Of a stretch of DNA of 64,000 nt, positions 35,753 to 45,019 are shown one piece after another. The DNA is from Halocatena halophila (GTDB lineage: Archaea > Halobacteriota > Halobacteria > Halobacteriales > Haloarculaceae). The notes under the pieces are model-generated. The model was given only the letters and a program-made list of their open reading frames with translations, was not told where the DNA came from and searched no databases. The translations under genes were made by a program, and so were the position numbers. How positions within the stretch are numbered: the stretch's first letter is position 1; each line of letters starts with the position of its first letter. The stretch lies in the NCBI GenBank assembly GCA_027563145.1, contig CP071306.1, positions 806,001-870,000 of the forward strand. The letters are read 5' to 3'.

Positions 35753-36766
35753 TTAAAGGAACTGTTCGATGTTTTGATAGCGGATCGCAGCCCACTGGTT
35801 GCGAGAAAGATCGAAGGTCTCGAACAGGGCAAACTGATCGACTGATTTGCTCGTCGAGAGTTTGTCGGTCCCAAACATGAGATCCTCGGCATGGTTTGTG
35901 AGAAACTCCTGGGCAAACGACATGTCGCGTGCGAGCGCGTTCCAACCCGACCCCCCGGAGAGGTCGCCATACAGGTTGTCGTACCGGGTGAGAAGTCGTG
36001 GGACTGGACCACCAGAATCGACCGCTTCCGTGGGATAGCCCCCGAACTGTGTGGGATTTTTCGAGAGCTGTGACCACCAGCCAGGGCCATGCGCGATGAA
36101 CGTCGTGTCGGGATAGGATCCAAGCATCGATTCGAACCCACTCAAACCAATCTCATCGGTCGCGTTCGTCTCGTCGATGTGAAACAGTAGTGGCACGTCG
36201 TGTGTCGCACACAGTTCATAGAGGACCTGCATGTATTCGTGATCGATCGCCAGCGGTGCTTTGAGCTCTCCGATCCCCCTGGCTCCCGCATCGAGGTACG
36301 TTTTGATACGCGTCTGGAGCTGATCGATCCCGAACCGTTCGATCTGCTGTGGACCGACTGACGCGAACGGAATGAGTCGATCAGGATAGTTGGCGACCTC
36401 ACGTAGCACCCACCAGCTGGGGACCGGATACGACCATGCCGTTGGCGATTCCAGTGGGTGGACGATCGCTTTATCCACACCGTTTTCGTCCATCCAGTTG
36501 ATCGCCGCGTCCGTTCGGAATGGCTCGCGATCGAACGCTGGTTCGGGCGTCAGATGGATGTGAACGTCGATTAACGGCAGTTCAGCCGGTCGTTCGTCAC
36601 CGTTTGGAGCTGCCGAGTCCGATGTCCCGGACGCTGACGTGGTGCCATTGCTCGAGGACTGCGTGATATCAGCATCCTGGTCCGCCGAACAGCCTGCAAG
36701 CCCAACGGCTGTGGCCCCACCGAGCATCGTGAGTGCCTCCCGGCGGGTGACTCCTTCTCGTACCAT
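35753..36766 (-). CDS. Amidohydrolase-family lipoprotein (COG2159-like)
   Basis: A 337-residue metal-dependent hydrolase of the Amidohydrolase_2 class. It has a Tat signal with lipobox, VTRREALTMLGGATAVGLAGC, so Cys26 would be lipid-anchored outside the cell, followed by a Ser/Thr/Asp-rich linker. Metal-site residues are in LIDVHIHLTPE (HxH), LLFHIDE, FIAHGPGW and MFGTDK. The family includes decarboxylases and hydrolases; the substrate is unknown. The ATG at 36766 places the Arg pair near the N-terminus. Confidence 0.85.
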   Translation of the reverse strand: MVREGVTRREALTMLGGATAVGLAGCSADQDADITQSSSNGTTSASGTSDSAAPNGDERPAELPLIDVHIHLTPEPAFDREPFRTDAAINWMDENGVDKAIVHPLESPTAWSYPVPSWWVLREVANYPDRLIPFASVGPQQIERFGIDQLQTRIKTYLDAGARGIGELKAPLAIDHEYMQVLYELCATHDVPLLFHIDETNATDEIGLSGFESMLGSYPDTTFIAHGPGWWSQLSKNPTQFGGYPTEAVDSGGPVPRLLTRYDNLYGDLSGGSGWNALARDMSFAQEFLTNHAEDLMFGTDKLSTSKSVDQFALFETFDLSRNQWAAIRYQNIEQFL

Positions 36767-36877
36767 GAGCAGGTCTATCACATCACCGACTGTAAGGTGC
36801 CCGAACTAACACGCGATCGATTACATTTCCGGTAACACAACACCCAGAGCCACACGTTTGACGCTCACACACTATCC

Positions 36878-37163
36878 ATGCTGTTTCCGGAGACACTCCA
36901 GATCGAACGGTTGTCGTTCGAGCGACTAGCACACGAGAGAGTCGACCTGCAGCCTACCACGAGGTTGCTCTGTGAGTAGGAGAATGATCTCGCAAAGCCA
37001 ACAATCTGGGTTCGAAAACGGCTCTGGGACGGGGGAACTCTGGCGAGCGAGCGGACGCACTGCTCGAACGTGCCTTCGAACCCCTCGATTTCGGGCGGGT
37101 AGCAATTGCACTCCACGGTGAGAACGACCGATCGTTTCCTGCGGTCGAACGCTACGTCGAGGC
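36878..37163 (+). pseudogene. GNAT acetyltransferase remnant
   Basis: The ATG at 36878 gives MLFPETLQIERLSFERLAHE, clearly a RimJ/RimL-type N-terminus like that of the intact gene at 10274, but a stop follows at residue 34. About 100 residues are missing, then TIWVRKRLWDGG appears, matching the acetyl-CoA motif, and after another frame change ERADALLERAFEPLDFGRVA, followed by ENDRSFPAVERYVEA. It runs into the 3' end of ilvE, so the C-terminus is also gone. It is the ruin of a gene related to the one at 10 kb. Confidence 0.8.
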
Positions 37164-37168
37164 CTCCC

Positions 37169-38104
37169 TCAGTCTTCGACGTAGTAGAACCAGTCGTCGT
37201 GGTCGTCGACGCGTCGTTCCACACAGTCGAAGAAGGCGCTCTGAAGCTCCTCAGTGACAGGTCCCCGAGTGCCTGTGCCGATTTCGGTGTCATCGACGGA
37301 TTTGATCGGCGTGACCTCCGCTGCGCTGCCGGTGAAAAACAGTTCGTCGGCAGTGTAGAGCTCGCCACGGCTGATCGAGGCCGAATCGTGCACCGTATAG
37401 CCCATTTCACGGGCGAGCGTGATCACCGACCGGCGGGTAATGCCGTCCAGAATGCTCTCTGCAAGCCCGGGCGTGTAGATCTCGCCGTCCCGAACGAGAA
37501 AGACGTTCTCGCCGGGGCCTTCGGCGACGTTTCCCTCCTTGTTGAGAACGATTGCCTCGACGTAGCCGTTTCTGCGGGCTTCTTCGCCAGCGAGCATGCT
37601 GTTGACGTAGAGCCCAGTCGTTTTGGCGTTCGTCGGGATCTGACTGGACGCGTGCTTTCGCCACGAGGAGACCATCACGTCGACGCCGTTTTCCAGCGCC
37701 TCCTCGCCGAGATACTTCCCCCACGGCCAGCACGCAATCGCCACGTCAGTCGGACAGCCCGCCGGACTGACCCCGAGGCTGTCGTAGCCGTAGTAGGCGA
37801 TTGGACGGATATAACACGATTCGAGTTCCTGGCGGCGAATCAGCTCGACTGTCGCCTTGGTGAGCTCGTCCGGTGAAAATTCGATCTCCATATCGTATGG
37901 CTTTGCTGACTCGTACAGCCGATCCAGATGCTCTTCCCACCGGAAGATTGCTGGCCCGTGTTCGGTCTCATAACACCGGACTCCCTCGAACACGCCACTA
38001 CCGTAGTGGAGTCCGTGGGTCAGCACGTGAATCTGTGCGTCGTCCCAGTCGACGAACTCCCCGTTCATCCATATCGTATCGACATCCATATCCGCGAAAC
38101 TCAT
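37169..38104 (-). CDS. ilvE: Branched-chain amino acid aminotransferase
   Basis: A 311-residue class IV PLP enzyme for the last step of Ile, Leu and Val synthesis. It opens MSFADMDVDTIWMNGEFVDWDD, then HGLHYGSGVFEGVRCYET. The PLP lysine lies in IPTNAKTTGLYVNSML and the cofactor phosphate region in NVAEGPGENVFLV, DGITRRSVI and FFTGSAAEVTPI. A GNAT remnant abuts its 3' end. With the ilvD fragment at the window end it belongs to the same pathway but not to the same operon. Confidence 0.95.
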   Translation of the reverse strand: MSFADMDVDTIWMNGEFVDWDDAQIHVLTHGLHYGSGVFEGVRCYETEHGPAIFRWEEHLDRLYESAKPYDMEIEFSPDELTKATVELIRRQELESCYIRPIAYYGYDSLGVSPAGCPTDVAIACWPWGKYLGEEALENGVDVMVSSWRKHASSQIPTNAKTTGLYVNSMLAGEEARRNGYVEAIVLNKEGNVAEGPGENVFLVRDGEIYTPGLAESILDGITRRSVITLAREMGYTVHDSASISRGELYTADELFFTGSAAEVTPIKSVDDTEIGTGTRGPVTEELQSAFFDCVERRVDDHDDWFYYVED

Positions 38105-38255
38105 AGTCTACTCTCAGTTTGGGGGGGTAATGAGTGTTGGCGGTTTTTGCGACCGTTTGTGAATTTTTCACACGATTCTGGCGCGTGTCTGGTAGACCGA
38201 CACATCCGTTGCCAGGGTTGGAAGGTTCTTAACTGGCGGGCCCAATACGCCGACA

Positions 38256-39407
38256 ATGAACGGTAACGAGTTCGGACGACTGTTTCAGGTGACGACCTAC
38301 GGCGAAAGCCACGGTCCGTCGATGGGCGTGACGGTGTCAGGCTGTCCTGCGGGCCTCGAGCTAACAACTGCGGACATCCAGCGGGAACTCGATCGGCGAA
38401 AGCCCGGTCAGTCGATGATCACGACCAGCCGAAACGAACCGGACGCCGTCGAAATTCACAGCGGACTGCAGGACGGTGTCACCACGGGAACGCCGATCGG
38501 AATGACGATTCAGAACAAAGATTCCCGATCTGGGAAATACGAGCCGTTTATCACCGCGCCACGGCCGAGCCACGGCGATTTTACCTACTCGGCAAAGTTT
38601 GGGACGCGCAACTGGGGTGGCGGTGGGCGCTCATCGGCACGCGAAACCGTCAACTGGGTCGCTGCGGGTGCAATTGCACGGAAAATCCTCGAGCAAGAGG
38701 GAATCACGATCGGCGCACACGTCAATCAGATCGGCGAAATATCGGCACCGTCGGTGACGTTCGATCAGCTGTTGGCCACCGCCGATGAGAATCCGGTGCG
38801 ATGTGCCCACGCCGAAACCGCAGAACGCATGCAAGCGAGAATTGAGGAGTATCAGGAGGCGGGCGATTCGATCGGCGGCTCGATCTACTTCGAGGTGCAA
38901 GGGGTTCCCCGTGGGCTCGGCGCACCGCGGTTCGATTCGATTTCTGCGCGGTTGGGTCAGGCGTTGCTCGCCGTCCCGGCAGCGACGGGCTTCGAGTTCG
39001 GACTCGGACGCGAGGCAAGAGCATACACCGGGAGCGAGCGCAACGAGGACTGGACGTTCGACGATGCGGGCGATCCAATCCCAGTTGGTAACGACCACGG
39101 AGGCATCCAGGGAGGGATCACGACCGGACAGCCCATTTATGGTGAGCTCACGCTTCACGCACCGACCTCGATTCCACAGACGCAGTCTACCGTCGACTGG
39201 GAGACAGGCGAACAGGAGGAGATCCAGGTGATCGGTCGACACGATCCCGTGTTGCCACCGCGTGGCGTCCCGGTCGTCGAGGCGATGGTGGCGCTCACGC
39301 TGGTCGACTTCCTGTTACTCGGTGGGCACGTCAATCCTGACCGACTGGACGGACAGCTCGGTGAGTACGACACGCCGTATCACCCACACTCACCGAAAAA
39401 CGAGTGA
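38256..39407 (+). CDS. aroC: Chorismate synthase
   Basis: A 383-residue FMN-dependent enzyme that makes chorismate from EPSP. Family signatures are GRLFQVTTYGESHGPSMGV at the start, RKPGQSMITTSRNEPD, the FMN region GRSSARETVNWVAAGAIA, and GNDHGGIQGGITTGQPI. Length matches the family. TTAAC at about 38228 could be its TATA box. It is divergent from ilvE. Confidence 0.97.
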   Translation: MNGNEFGRLFQVTTYGESHGPSMGVTVSGCPAGLELTTADIQRELDRRKPGQSMITTSRNEPDAVEIHSGLQDGVTTGTPIGMTIQNKDSRSGKYEPFITAPRPSHGDFTYSAKFGTRNWGGGGRSSARETVNWVAAGAIARKILEQEGITIGAHVNQIGEISAPSVTFDQLLATADENPVRCAHAETAERMQARIEEYQEAGDSIGGSIYFEVQGVPRGLGAPRFDSISARLGQALLAVPAATGFEFGLGREARAYTGSERNEDWTFDDAGDPIPVGNDHGGIQGGITTGQPIYGELTLHAPTSIPQTQSTVDWETGEQEEIQVIGRHDPVLPPRGVPVVEAMVALTLVDFLLLGGHVNPDRLDGQLGEYDTPYHPHSPKNE

Positions 39408-39413
39408 AGTCAG

Positions 39414-39620
39414 TTACCAGTACGGCGTCGATCGAACGACACTCGATCGGACGCCAAGCGCAACTGCACCACAGATACTGAGCAGGACGATCCCGGTCGT
39501 CGGGACAACAGCCGTTGTGTGTGTTTCCGTAAGTGTGTGCCCAAGCGTAAGCAGCGAGCCGATTGCGCCGAGTGCAATCACCAGCACGGCGAGTACGCCG
39601 AGCAGTCGTGTCCGTTCCAT
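39414..39620 (-). CDS. Small membrane protein, unknown function
   Basis: A 68-residue protein with two hydrophobic helices (LLGVLAVLVIALGAIGSLLT and VVPTTGIVLLSICGAVALGV) joined by a short Thr-rich loop. No family recognised. It is convergent with aroC and divergent from the DUF2064-like gene. Confidence 0.65.
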   Translation of the reverse strand: MERTRLLGVLAVLVIALGAIGSLLTLGHTLTETHTTAVVPTTGIVLLSICGAVALGVRSSVVRSTPYW

Positions 39621-39734
39621 GTTGTGTGAGTCACTGCGCTGGACAATTTACGTTTCGTCTCACGGCCATTCAGTTGTCTGTGCTGTTCGGCGTCCATCCA
39701 ACACGATAAAGCCCGCTTCGAACGGAGATAACCC

Positions 39735-40451
39735 ATGACAACGGTCGCTGTGCTGTGTGATCCACCACAACCGGGAACTGTCCTCTCGGGACTGACCGGA
39801 AACGCGTCGCCACTCTCCGAGGAGGAGGCTGCCACGTTGTACACCGCGCTGTTGCGTGACAGCTGTCGTGCCGTAGAGCGCAGCGGTGGGGAGTTGCTCG
39901 TCAACTATCGTGAGACGAGAGACGACGCCGAAGCGAAGGTCCGATCTGTAGTCGAACCAGCCATCGATGCGGTCGATGACGTCAGATTCGAACGCCAGGT
40001 TGGCAACGCGTTCGCGTCTCGCGCCGGCAACACGACGACACACCTGCTCGAGCGTGAACAACAGGATTCGGTCGCGATCACGACGCCCGAAGCAGCGTTG
40101 CTCACACGATCACAGATAGACACCGCGGCGATGAAAATCCGGCAATCACCGGTCGTGCTCGGTCCCGCACCTGGTGGGCGGGTGTACTACGCCGGCTTTG
40201 GCGAACCGATCGACTTCGCCAATGTGTTCGATTCGCCGGCGATCGAAACACTCACCGATCGTGCGGTTGAGGCCGGACTCGATGTGGACTTCATCGACCG
40301 GTCGCCACTACTCGAAACGCTCGATGATCTCGCAGATGTTGTTGTGCAGTTTCGGGCCAGACGACGGGCAAACCGGCTCGTCCCACCGCACACGATGGCG
40401 GTGATCGACGATCTCGGCCTCGGCGAGACACGGTCGCTCGACGACCGTTAA
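39735..40451 (+). CDS. DUF2064-like nucleotidyl/glycosyltransferase-fold protein
   Basis: A 238-residue protein. The order TVAVLCDPPQPG, LYTALLRDSCRAVERSGGEL and later GPAPGGRVYYAGF fits the DUF2064 (TIGR04282-like) group, which has a GT-A type nucleotide-binding fold. The family's usual Asp-rich nucleotide motif is not obvious to me, so catalytic activity is uncertain. No function can be given. It lies directly before tRNA-Ser. Confidence 0.6.
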   Translation: MTTVAVLCDPPQPGTVLSGLTGNASPLSEEEAATLYTALLRDSCRAVERSGGELLVNYRETRDDAEAKVRSVVEPAIDAVDDVRFERQVGNAFASRAGNTTTHLLEREQQDSVAITTPEAALLTRSQIDTAAMKIRQSPVVLGPAPGGRVYYAGFGEPIDFANVFDSPAIETLTDRAVEAGLDVDFIDRSPLLETLDDLADVVVQFRARRRANRLVPPHTMAVIDDLGLGETRSLDDR

Positions 40452-40462
40452 TAATTAAAGGA

Positions 40463-40473
40463 CCCCACCGGTA
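40463..40473 (+). repeat. 11-bp direct repeat of the tRNA-Ser 3' end
   Basis: CCCCACCGGTA at 40463-40473 recurs at 40566-40576, where it spans the 3' acceptor strand of tRNA-Ser and the bases after it. The first eight bases are also complementary to 40490-40497, the tRNA 5' end. It could be a relic of an integration or duplication at the tRNA, or a chance of tRNA-like composition. Confidence 0.55.
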
Positions 40474-40490
40474 TGGGGTAGTACGGATGC

Positions 40491-40573
40491 GGTGGGGTGG
40501 CGGAGTGGACTAACGCGCCTGTCTTGAAAACAGGTGGCCTATGGCCTCATGGGTTCGAATCCCATCCCCACCG
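40491..40573 (+). tRNA. tRNA-Ser (anticodon UGA)
   Basis: The acceptor strands GGTGGGG and CCCCACC pair fully, with discriminator G. The anticodon stem CCTGT/ACAGG closes CTTGAAA, anticodon UGA for codon UCA. A long variable arm (TGGCCTATGGCCTCA region), typical of serine tRNAs, and the T-arm ATGGG/CCCAT with loop TTCGAAT complete it. CCA is not encoded. Confidence 0.96.
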
Positions 40574-40696
40574 GTAGCAGTTTTTTGCGAAAGCGTGTTC
40601 TATCGGATACGCACCTTCCAGCAGTCACGATCCTCACTCCGAATCGAGAGCGACGCATGTGGGTGGGTTTTTCCGGACCCGGAACAATTGACGGCT

Positions 40697-41509
40697 ATGC
40701 GAATCGGCATCGTCGCACAGCAACACAATCCCCGTGCTACCACCCTTGCCACAGAACTCATCCAGTCGATTGACGATGTCGTCGTCGACGAAACGACGGC
40801 CACGGCGGTTGAGGCACCCGGCATCGATATCGACGAGATGGGAGCGTGCGATCTCGTCGTCAGTATTGGCGGCGACGGGACGTTCTTGTTCGCTGCAAGG
40901 GGAATCGGAGCCACACCGATAATGGGGGTTAATCTGGGAGAGGTTGGGTTTCTCAACGCGACGCCCCCCGAAGCCGCGCTCGAAACTGTCCAGGAAACGA
41001 TTCATGCGCTCGAATCAGCATCACAGCCGCCAATCCAGCCCGTCCCCAGGCTTCTGGGTGCGACCGACGACTGGACGCTGCCACCAGCACTCAACGAGGT
41101 TGCCGTGATGTCACCCCGTCGAGGACCACCGACGGAGCTATCGTTTTCGATCGATGTGGATGGTGATCAGTACACCTGCAATCAAGCCGACGGTATTCTC
41201 ATCGCGACGCCAACTGGATCAACGGCGTACAATCTGAGCGAAAACGGACCACTCGTTCATCCGACGGTTGGCGGACTCGTGATTACACAGATGAGCGCTG
41301 CTGGGGGCATGCCGTCGCTCGTGGTCGACACCGACGCCACTGTGACGATCACAGCCCGTGGCACTGGTGACGTTGTTGCCGTCAGCGATGGCCGCGCGAA
41401 ACAAACCGAGCCGACGCCAGTGTCGCTTGCGGTCTCGACCGATGCGCCACCGGTCCGGATCGCCGGCCCGGAGATCGATTTTTTTGGTGCACTCAACAAA
41501 CTGGAGTGA
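40697..41509 (+). CDS. nadK: NAD kinase
   Basis: A 270-residue enzyme that phosphorylates NAD to NADP. The ATG at 40697 gives MRIGIVAQQHN, the usual start; the frame upstream reads into the tRNA. GGDGT at 58-62 is the catalytic motif, GVNLGEVGFL follows, ALNEVAV holds the substrate-binding NE pair, and ATPTGSTAYNLSENGPLVHP is the conserved Gly-rich segment. It lies just downstream of tRNA-Ser. Confidence 0.95.
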   Translation: MRIGIVAQQHNPRATTLATELIQSIDDVVVDETTATAVEAPGIDIDEMGACDLVVSIGGDGTFLFAARGIGATPIMGVNLGEVGFLNATPPEAALETVQETIHALESASQPPIQPVPRLLGATDDWTLPPALNEVAVMSPRRGPPTELSFSIDVDGDQYTCNQADGILIATPTGSTAYNLSENGPLVHPTVGGLVITQMSAAGGMPSLVVDTDATVTITARGTGDVVAVSDGRAKQTEPTPVSLAVSTDAPPVRIAGPEIDFFGALNKLE

Positions 41510-41581
41510 CACTGATGAGCGTGTTGGGTGGGGACAATCATTTCGCAACCCCTATTCGGTCCAAACTCCTCGTTGTTGTTA

Positions 41582-42508
41582 ATGAGCCAGCAGTTACCGG
41601 ACGTGCAGGCGTCGAGTCCAACCGTGAGCATCGGACTCAATCGCGTCGGCGTGACCGGTGTCGAAAAGCTCGTGGAGATCGATCAGAACGGAGATCGACC
41701 CGTCGTCCTGATGGCAGAATTCGAAGTGTTCGTCGATCTGCCCAAATGGCGAAAGGGTGCGGATATGAGCCGGAACATGGAAGTCATCGACGAGACGCTC
41801 GAATCAGCCGTCGGTGACACCGCCTCCGGTGTCGAAGACGTGTGTGGGACGGCCGCCGAACGACTGCTCGAAAAACACGAGTACACGACGCAGGCCGAAG
41901 TCCGAATGGAGGCCCGCTATGTCGTCCACGATCGAACGCCAGAATCCGAGCGCCTCACCCAGTCGACCGCCGACATCATCGCAAGTGCAACGGCGACCGA
42001 GGACGGGACCAGCGAAGAGATTGGCGCGCGCGTGACGGGCATGACGGTGTGTCCGTGCTCACAGGGAATGTCCGCCGCACGTGCCCGTGAGACGCTGCTC
42101 GATCTCGGCATCGATGACGGCACCATCGAGGACTTTCTCGATGCAGTGCCACAGCCTGGACACTCCCAGCGCGGTCACGCCACGCTGACGATCGAAACCG
42201 ACGACGATGTCGACATCGATGTCACGGACGTTATTGACATCGCTCGCGACTCGATGAGCGCTCGGATCTACAACCTGGCAAAGCGACCCGACGAGGATTA
42301 CATGACCTACGACGCACACGCCGATGCGAAGTTCGTTGAAGACTGTGTCAGGTCATTGGCCGATGGCGTCACTGAGACGTTTTCTGCGCTCCCAGACACG
42401 GCTGTCATCACGATGAAACAGTCGAACGACGAGTCAATCCACCAGCACAACGCCCACGCAGAGCGCGTTGCGACGATGGAAGAACTCCGGGCAGAAATCG
42501 AAGCCTGA
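41582..42508 (+). CDS. mptA: GTP cyclohydrolase MptA
   Basis: A 308-residue metal-dependent cyclohydrolase of the MptA/FolE2 class that opens GTP to 7,8-dihydroneopterin 2',3'-cyclic phosphate, the first step of archaeal pterin synthesis. Segments typical of the class are [33 protein letters not shown] with the metal-binding Cys, [14 protein letters not shown] and [14 protein letters not shown]. The ATG at 41582 is preferred to the upstream start at 41528. In haloarchaea it serves folate-type cofactors, because methanopterin is not made. Confidence 0.94.
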   Translation: MSQQLPDVQASSPTVSIGLNRVGVTGVEKLVEIDQNGDRPVVLMAEFEVFVDLPKWRKGADMSRNMEVIDETLESAVGDTASGVEDVCGTAAERLLEKHEYTTQAEVRMEARYVVHDRTPESERLTQSTADIIASATATEDGTSEEIGARVTGMTVCPCSQGMSAARARETLLDLGIDDGTIEDFLDAVPQPGHSQRGHATLTIETDDDVDIDVTDVIDIARDSMSARIYNLAKRPDEDYMTYDAHADAKFVEDCVRSLADGVTETFSALPDTAVITMKQSNDESIHQHNAHAERVATMEELRAEIEA

Positions 42509-42523
42509 ACGGGCTACCGAGTG

Positions 42524-43330
42524 TTAATCGAACGTTAGCGGTTCTGCATTCTCCCAGCGCGGTTCGAACTCGCCACGCACTTCACTCGCGAAGCTACGGT
42601 CTTTCAGATCGATGAGCGCAAACCGGTCGGACTCGCGCAATGGGTGAGCAACCTCAATACACACCTCAGAATCATCAACGATAGTGAACGTTCCCGTTAC
42701 GTCGGAACTCGTCCGACAGTCGAAATTCCGGTGTGGAGAGAGACTCGTCCGATAACGCGTGCCAACCGACGGTGGGAGATCATCGACGAGTGCCGGACGC
42801 ATCAACAGCGATACGTCAACGTCACGTGAAAGCGCATCTTCCAGTGCGATCGAGACGCGCTCGCCAATCATGTTGATATCGAAACGATCGGAGACTGTCG
42901 AGGCGACCATCACGATCCGGTCGTCTGCTGCATCAAGCCGTTCGACGAGCAGATTGTCCACCTCTTCAGGCCCGACAGCGGCGGTCCAGAACCGCTCGTC
43001 GTGGGGGTCTGCGCTTTCGAGGCTGTCGGTTAGCTCCTGAACGATCTCTTCGTACTGGGATTCTTTTTCCGAAAGCTCTCGTTTTTTGTCTTCGAGAAGG
43101 CGATCAAGGGCGGTTGCGGGCTCGACGGCGACATACTTTTTTGGCCGAGACGCCGTCTGCGACCGAACGAGGCTATACTGCTCGATGCTGTTGAGAACGT
43201 CGTATATCCGTCCCATTGGCACCTCGCTGACGTGAGACAACTCTTTTGCCGTTGTCGGGCCAGTTTTTAAGAGTGCGCGATAGGCGCGCGCTTCGTATTC
43301 GGAGAGGCCCAGGTCTCGCAAATTAGCCAT
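42524..43330 (-). CDS. TrmB-family transcriptional regulator
   Basis: A 268-residue regulator. The N-terminus holds a winged helix typical of TrmB (LRDLGLSEYEARAYRALLKT, then AKELSHVSEVPMGRIYDVLN), a coiled segment near residues 80-110, and a phospholipase D-like C-terminal domain. TrmB proteins sense sugars or control gluconeogenesis; no sugar genes lie nearby, so the target is unknown. The ATG at 43330 is preferred because GATAAAAAC on the plus strand at 43355-43363 marks a TATA box 29 bp upstream. Confidence 0.88.
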   Translation of the reverse strand: MANLRDLGLSEYEARAYRALLKTGPTTAKELSHVSEVPMGRIYDVLNSIEQYSLVRSQTASRPKKYVAVEPATALDRLLEDKKRELSEKESQYEEIVQELTDSLESADPHDERFWTAAVGPEEVDNLLVERLDAADDRIVMVASTVSDRFDINMIGERVSIALEDALSRDVDVSLLMRPALVDDLPPSVGTRYRTSLSPHRNFDCRTSSDVTGTFTIVDDSEVCIEVAHPLRESDRFALIDLKDRSFASEVRGEFEPRWENAEPLTFD

Positions 43331-43354
43331 TGTATAGAGCAATTCTTCCCTATC

Positions 43355-43363
43355 GATAAAAAC
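43355..43363 (-). promoter_or_regulatory. TATA box of the TrmB-type gene
   Basis: GTTTTTATC on the minus strand, centred 29 bp before the ATG at 43330. The stop of the next minus-strand gene (43375) lies just upstream. Confidence 0.5.
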
Positions 43364-43374
43364 ACATCGGGAGT

Positions 43375-44973
43375 TTACTCGCCCTGAACGAGCGAAACGA
43401 GGTCGTCTGGCGTTCGAACGCGATCAGAGACCGTCTCGCCGGTGGTTACCGCCGCCCAGCCGTCGTGGTCGCCAGTGAGTGCGACGATCTTTTCGTGGTC
43501 GGCGATCCTGAGTGCCGCCCGATGGAGATCGCTCCCGGGAGCATCCGCTACTGTGATCGTCAGCGGCATCAGGCGGGCTCGTTCGACTGCGGTGGCGTAG
43601 TGTGCCACCTCTGCTCCCATCCGATCGCTGGCACCAGCAAACTGGGCGAGGGTCTCGCGTGCAATCTCGGCGTAGCGATCCGTTCCGGTGAGCACCGACA
43701 GATCAACCAGTGCGTTGGCGAGTGTGGTGTTCGAATCAAGGGGATACAGCGGCTTCTCGAGGAGTCCGGGTCCCTCGATGGGGCCATCGACGAATCGTCC
43801 ATCGCTCGATCGGAGTGCGTCGATGGTCCAGTCCGCAATCGACGTTGCCGTCTCGAGAACTGCTGGATCGATCGTCTGGGCGACCGTCGTCAGCGCGTGC
43901 AACAGCGACGCCTGATCCGTGAGAAGTCCGGCGGGGCCATCAGCAAAATGCTGGACGCGACCGTCCGAATCGAGAAGCTCACTGGTGACGTGATCGAGTG
44001 CGCGTTCGGCAAACCGCCTGGCGGTCTCATCATCGGTGAGTGCATAGTAGCGTGCGCAGGCCCGGATGGCGATCGCGTTTCCATCAGCGAACACGGTCGA
44101 GTCAACTGCAGGGGTGTCGGTCGATTCTCGATCGGTTGCACTGAGGGTGTAGTAGTCGCTTGCAGCCTGACTCCCAGCAAACGCCGATCCCGTCCAGAGC
44201 GTGGTTGAAAGGAACTCGATGAGTCGCTCTGCCGATCGTCGATACTGTTCGTCACCAGTGTACTGGTAGGCTGTCGCGTATGCGCCACAGAGCGCCCCAT
44301 TCGTCGATAGCAGCTTTGCGCGGTGTGGATCTGCCCAGCTGGGTTCGTTCGCATACCGGTATGCACTGCCATCGTACTCGTCGATCAGTCCACGAGAAAT
44401 TGCATCAAGCGTTCTGGTTGCCGGCTCTCGAGCCCGTTTGAGCGCAAACTCGATCGTTCTGGGAAGTGGGAACTTCGCACCCGTCCCCCAGCCTGCGTTT
44501 TCTGTATCAAACGCGCCGTGGAGCTGTTCGGTCATGTGCCGTTCGATTTGCTCGGAGAGCTCACCCGACGGCGGTGGACCGCCCTGGAGTGGACGCGGGA
44601 CCGATCCCGTTCGACCGCCGTCGTACGAATCGCGAACGCGCTCTACAACGTTTCTGAACGTGTTCGCATCCATGTAGGTCGAACCAGTGAGGATCTCACC
44701 GGATGGTGAAAGAAAGACGACAGTGGGAAAACCACCCATTGTGTATCGGTCTCGGATCCGTGGCCGGCGGTCGGGATCGACGAGCACCGGAACAAAATCG
44801 TCGTTGACGTTGGCGGCGATCATCGGCGAATCGAACGTTTCGCTCGCCATCGTCTCACACCGTTCACACCAGGGTGGGGACAGCACCAACAACAGGGGTG
44901 TATCGGTCTCTCGGGCGATTTCGAACGGCTCGGCCCCCCACTCGTGAAACTCCACGAGCGTGTCACTGTTCAT
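43375..44973 (-). CDS. Thioredoxin-domain protein, DUF255/YyaL-like
   Basis: A 532-residue protein. The first 130 residues are a thioredoxin fold: LVEFHEWGAEPFEIARETDT, the redox motif PPWCERC and GGFPTVVFLSPSGE. The remainder is an alpha-helical barrel like that of DUF255/SSP411 proteins (glycosidase-like six-hairpin fold), with KFPLPRTIEFALK and DGNAIAIRACARYY. Family proteins are often about 650-700 residues, so this is a short form. The role is unknown. The ATG at 44973 (MNSDTLVEFHEWG) is chosen because further upstream the frame overlaps the next gene. Confidence 0.85.
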   Translation of the reverse strand: MNSDTLVEFHEWGAEPFEIARETDTPLLLVLSPPWCERCETMASETFDSPMIAANVNDDFVPVLVDPDRRPRIRDRYTMGGFPTVVFLSPSGEILTGSTYMDANTFRNVVERVRDSYDGGRTGSVPRPLQGGPPPSGELSEQIERHMTEQLHGAFDTENAGWGTGAKFPLPRTIEFALKRAREPATRTLDAISRGLIDEYDGSAYRYANEPSWADPHRAKLLSTNGALCGAYATAYQYTGDEQYRRSAERLIEFLSTTLWTGSAFAGSQAASDYYTLSATDRESTDTPAVDSTVFADGNAIAIRACARYYALTDDETARRFAERALDHVTSELLDSDGRVQHFADGPAGLLTDQASLLHALTTVAQTIDPAVLETATSIADWTIDALRSSDGRFVDGPIEGPGLLEKPLYPLDSNTTLANALVDLSVLTGTDRYAEIARETLAQFAGASDRMGAEVAHYATAVERARLMPLTITVADAPGSDLHRAALRIADHEKIVALTGDHDGWAAVTTGETVSDRVRTPDDLVSLVQGE

Positions 44974-45019
44974 GACGACAATCGGCTGGCTGGCTGAATG
45001 GATGTTTCGAAAGGCCAGA

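Noticed and set aside
38120-38126. Seven-G run upstream of ilvE
   Set aside because: It is outside any reading frame and upstream of the start, so slippage there would not change a protein; no promoter role could be shown.
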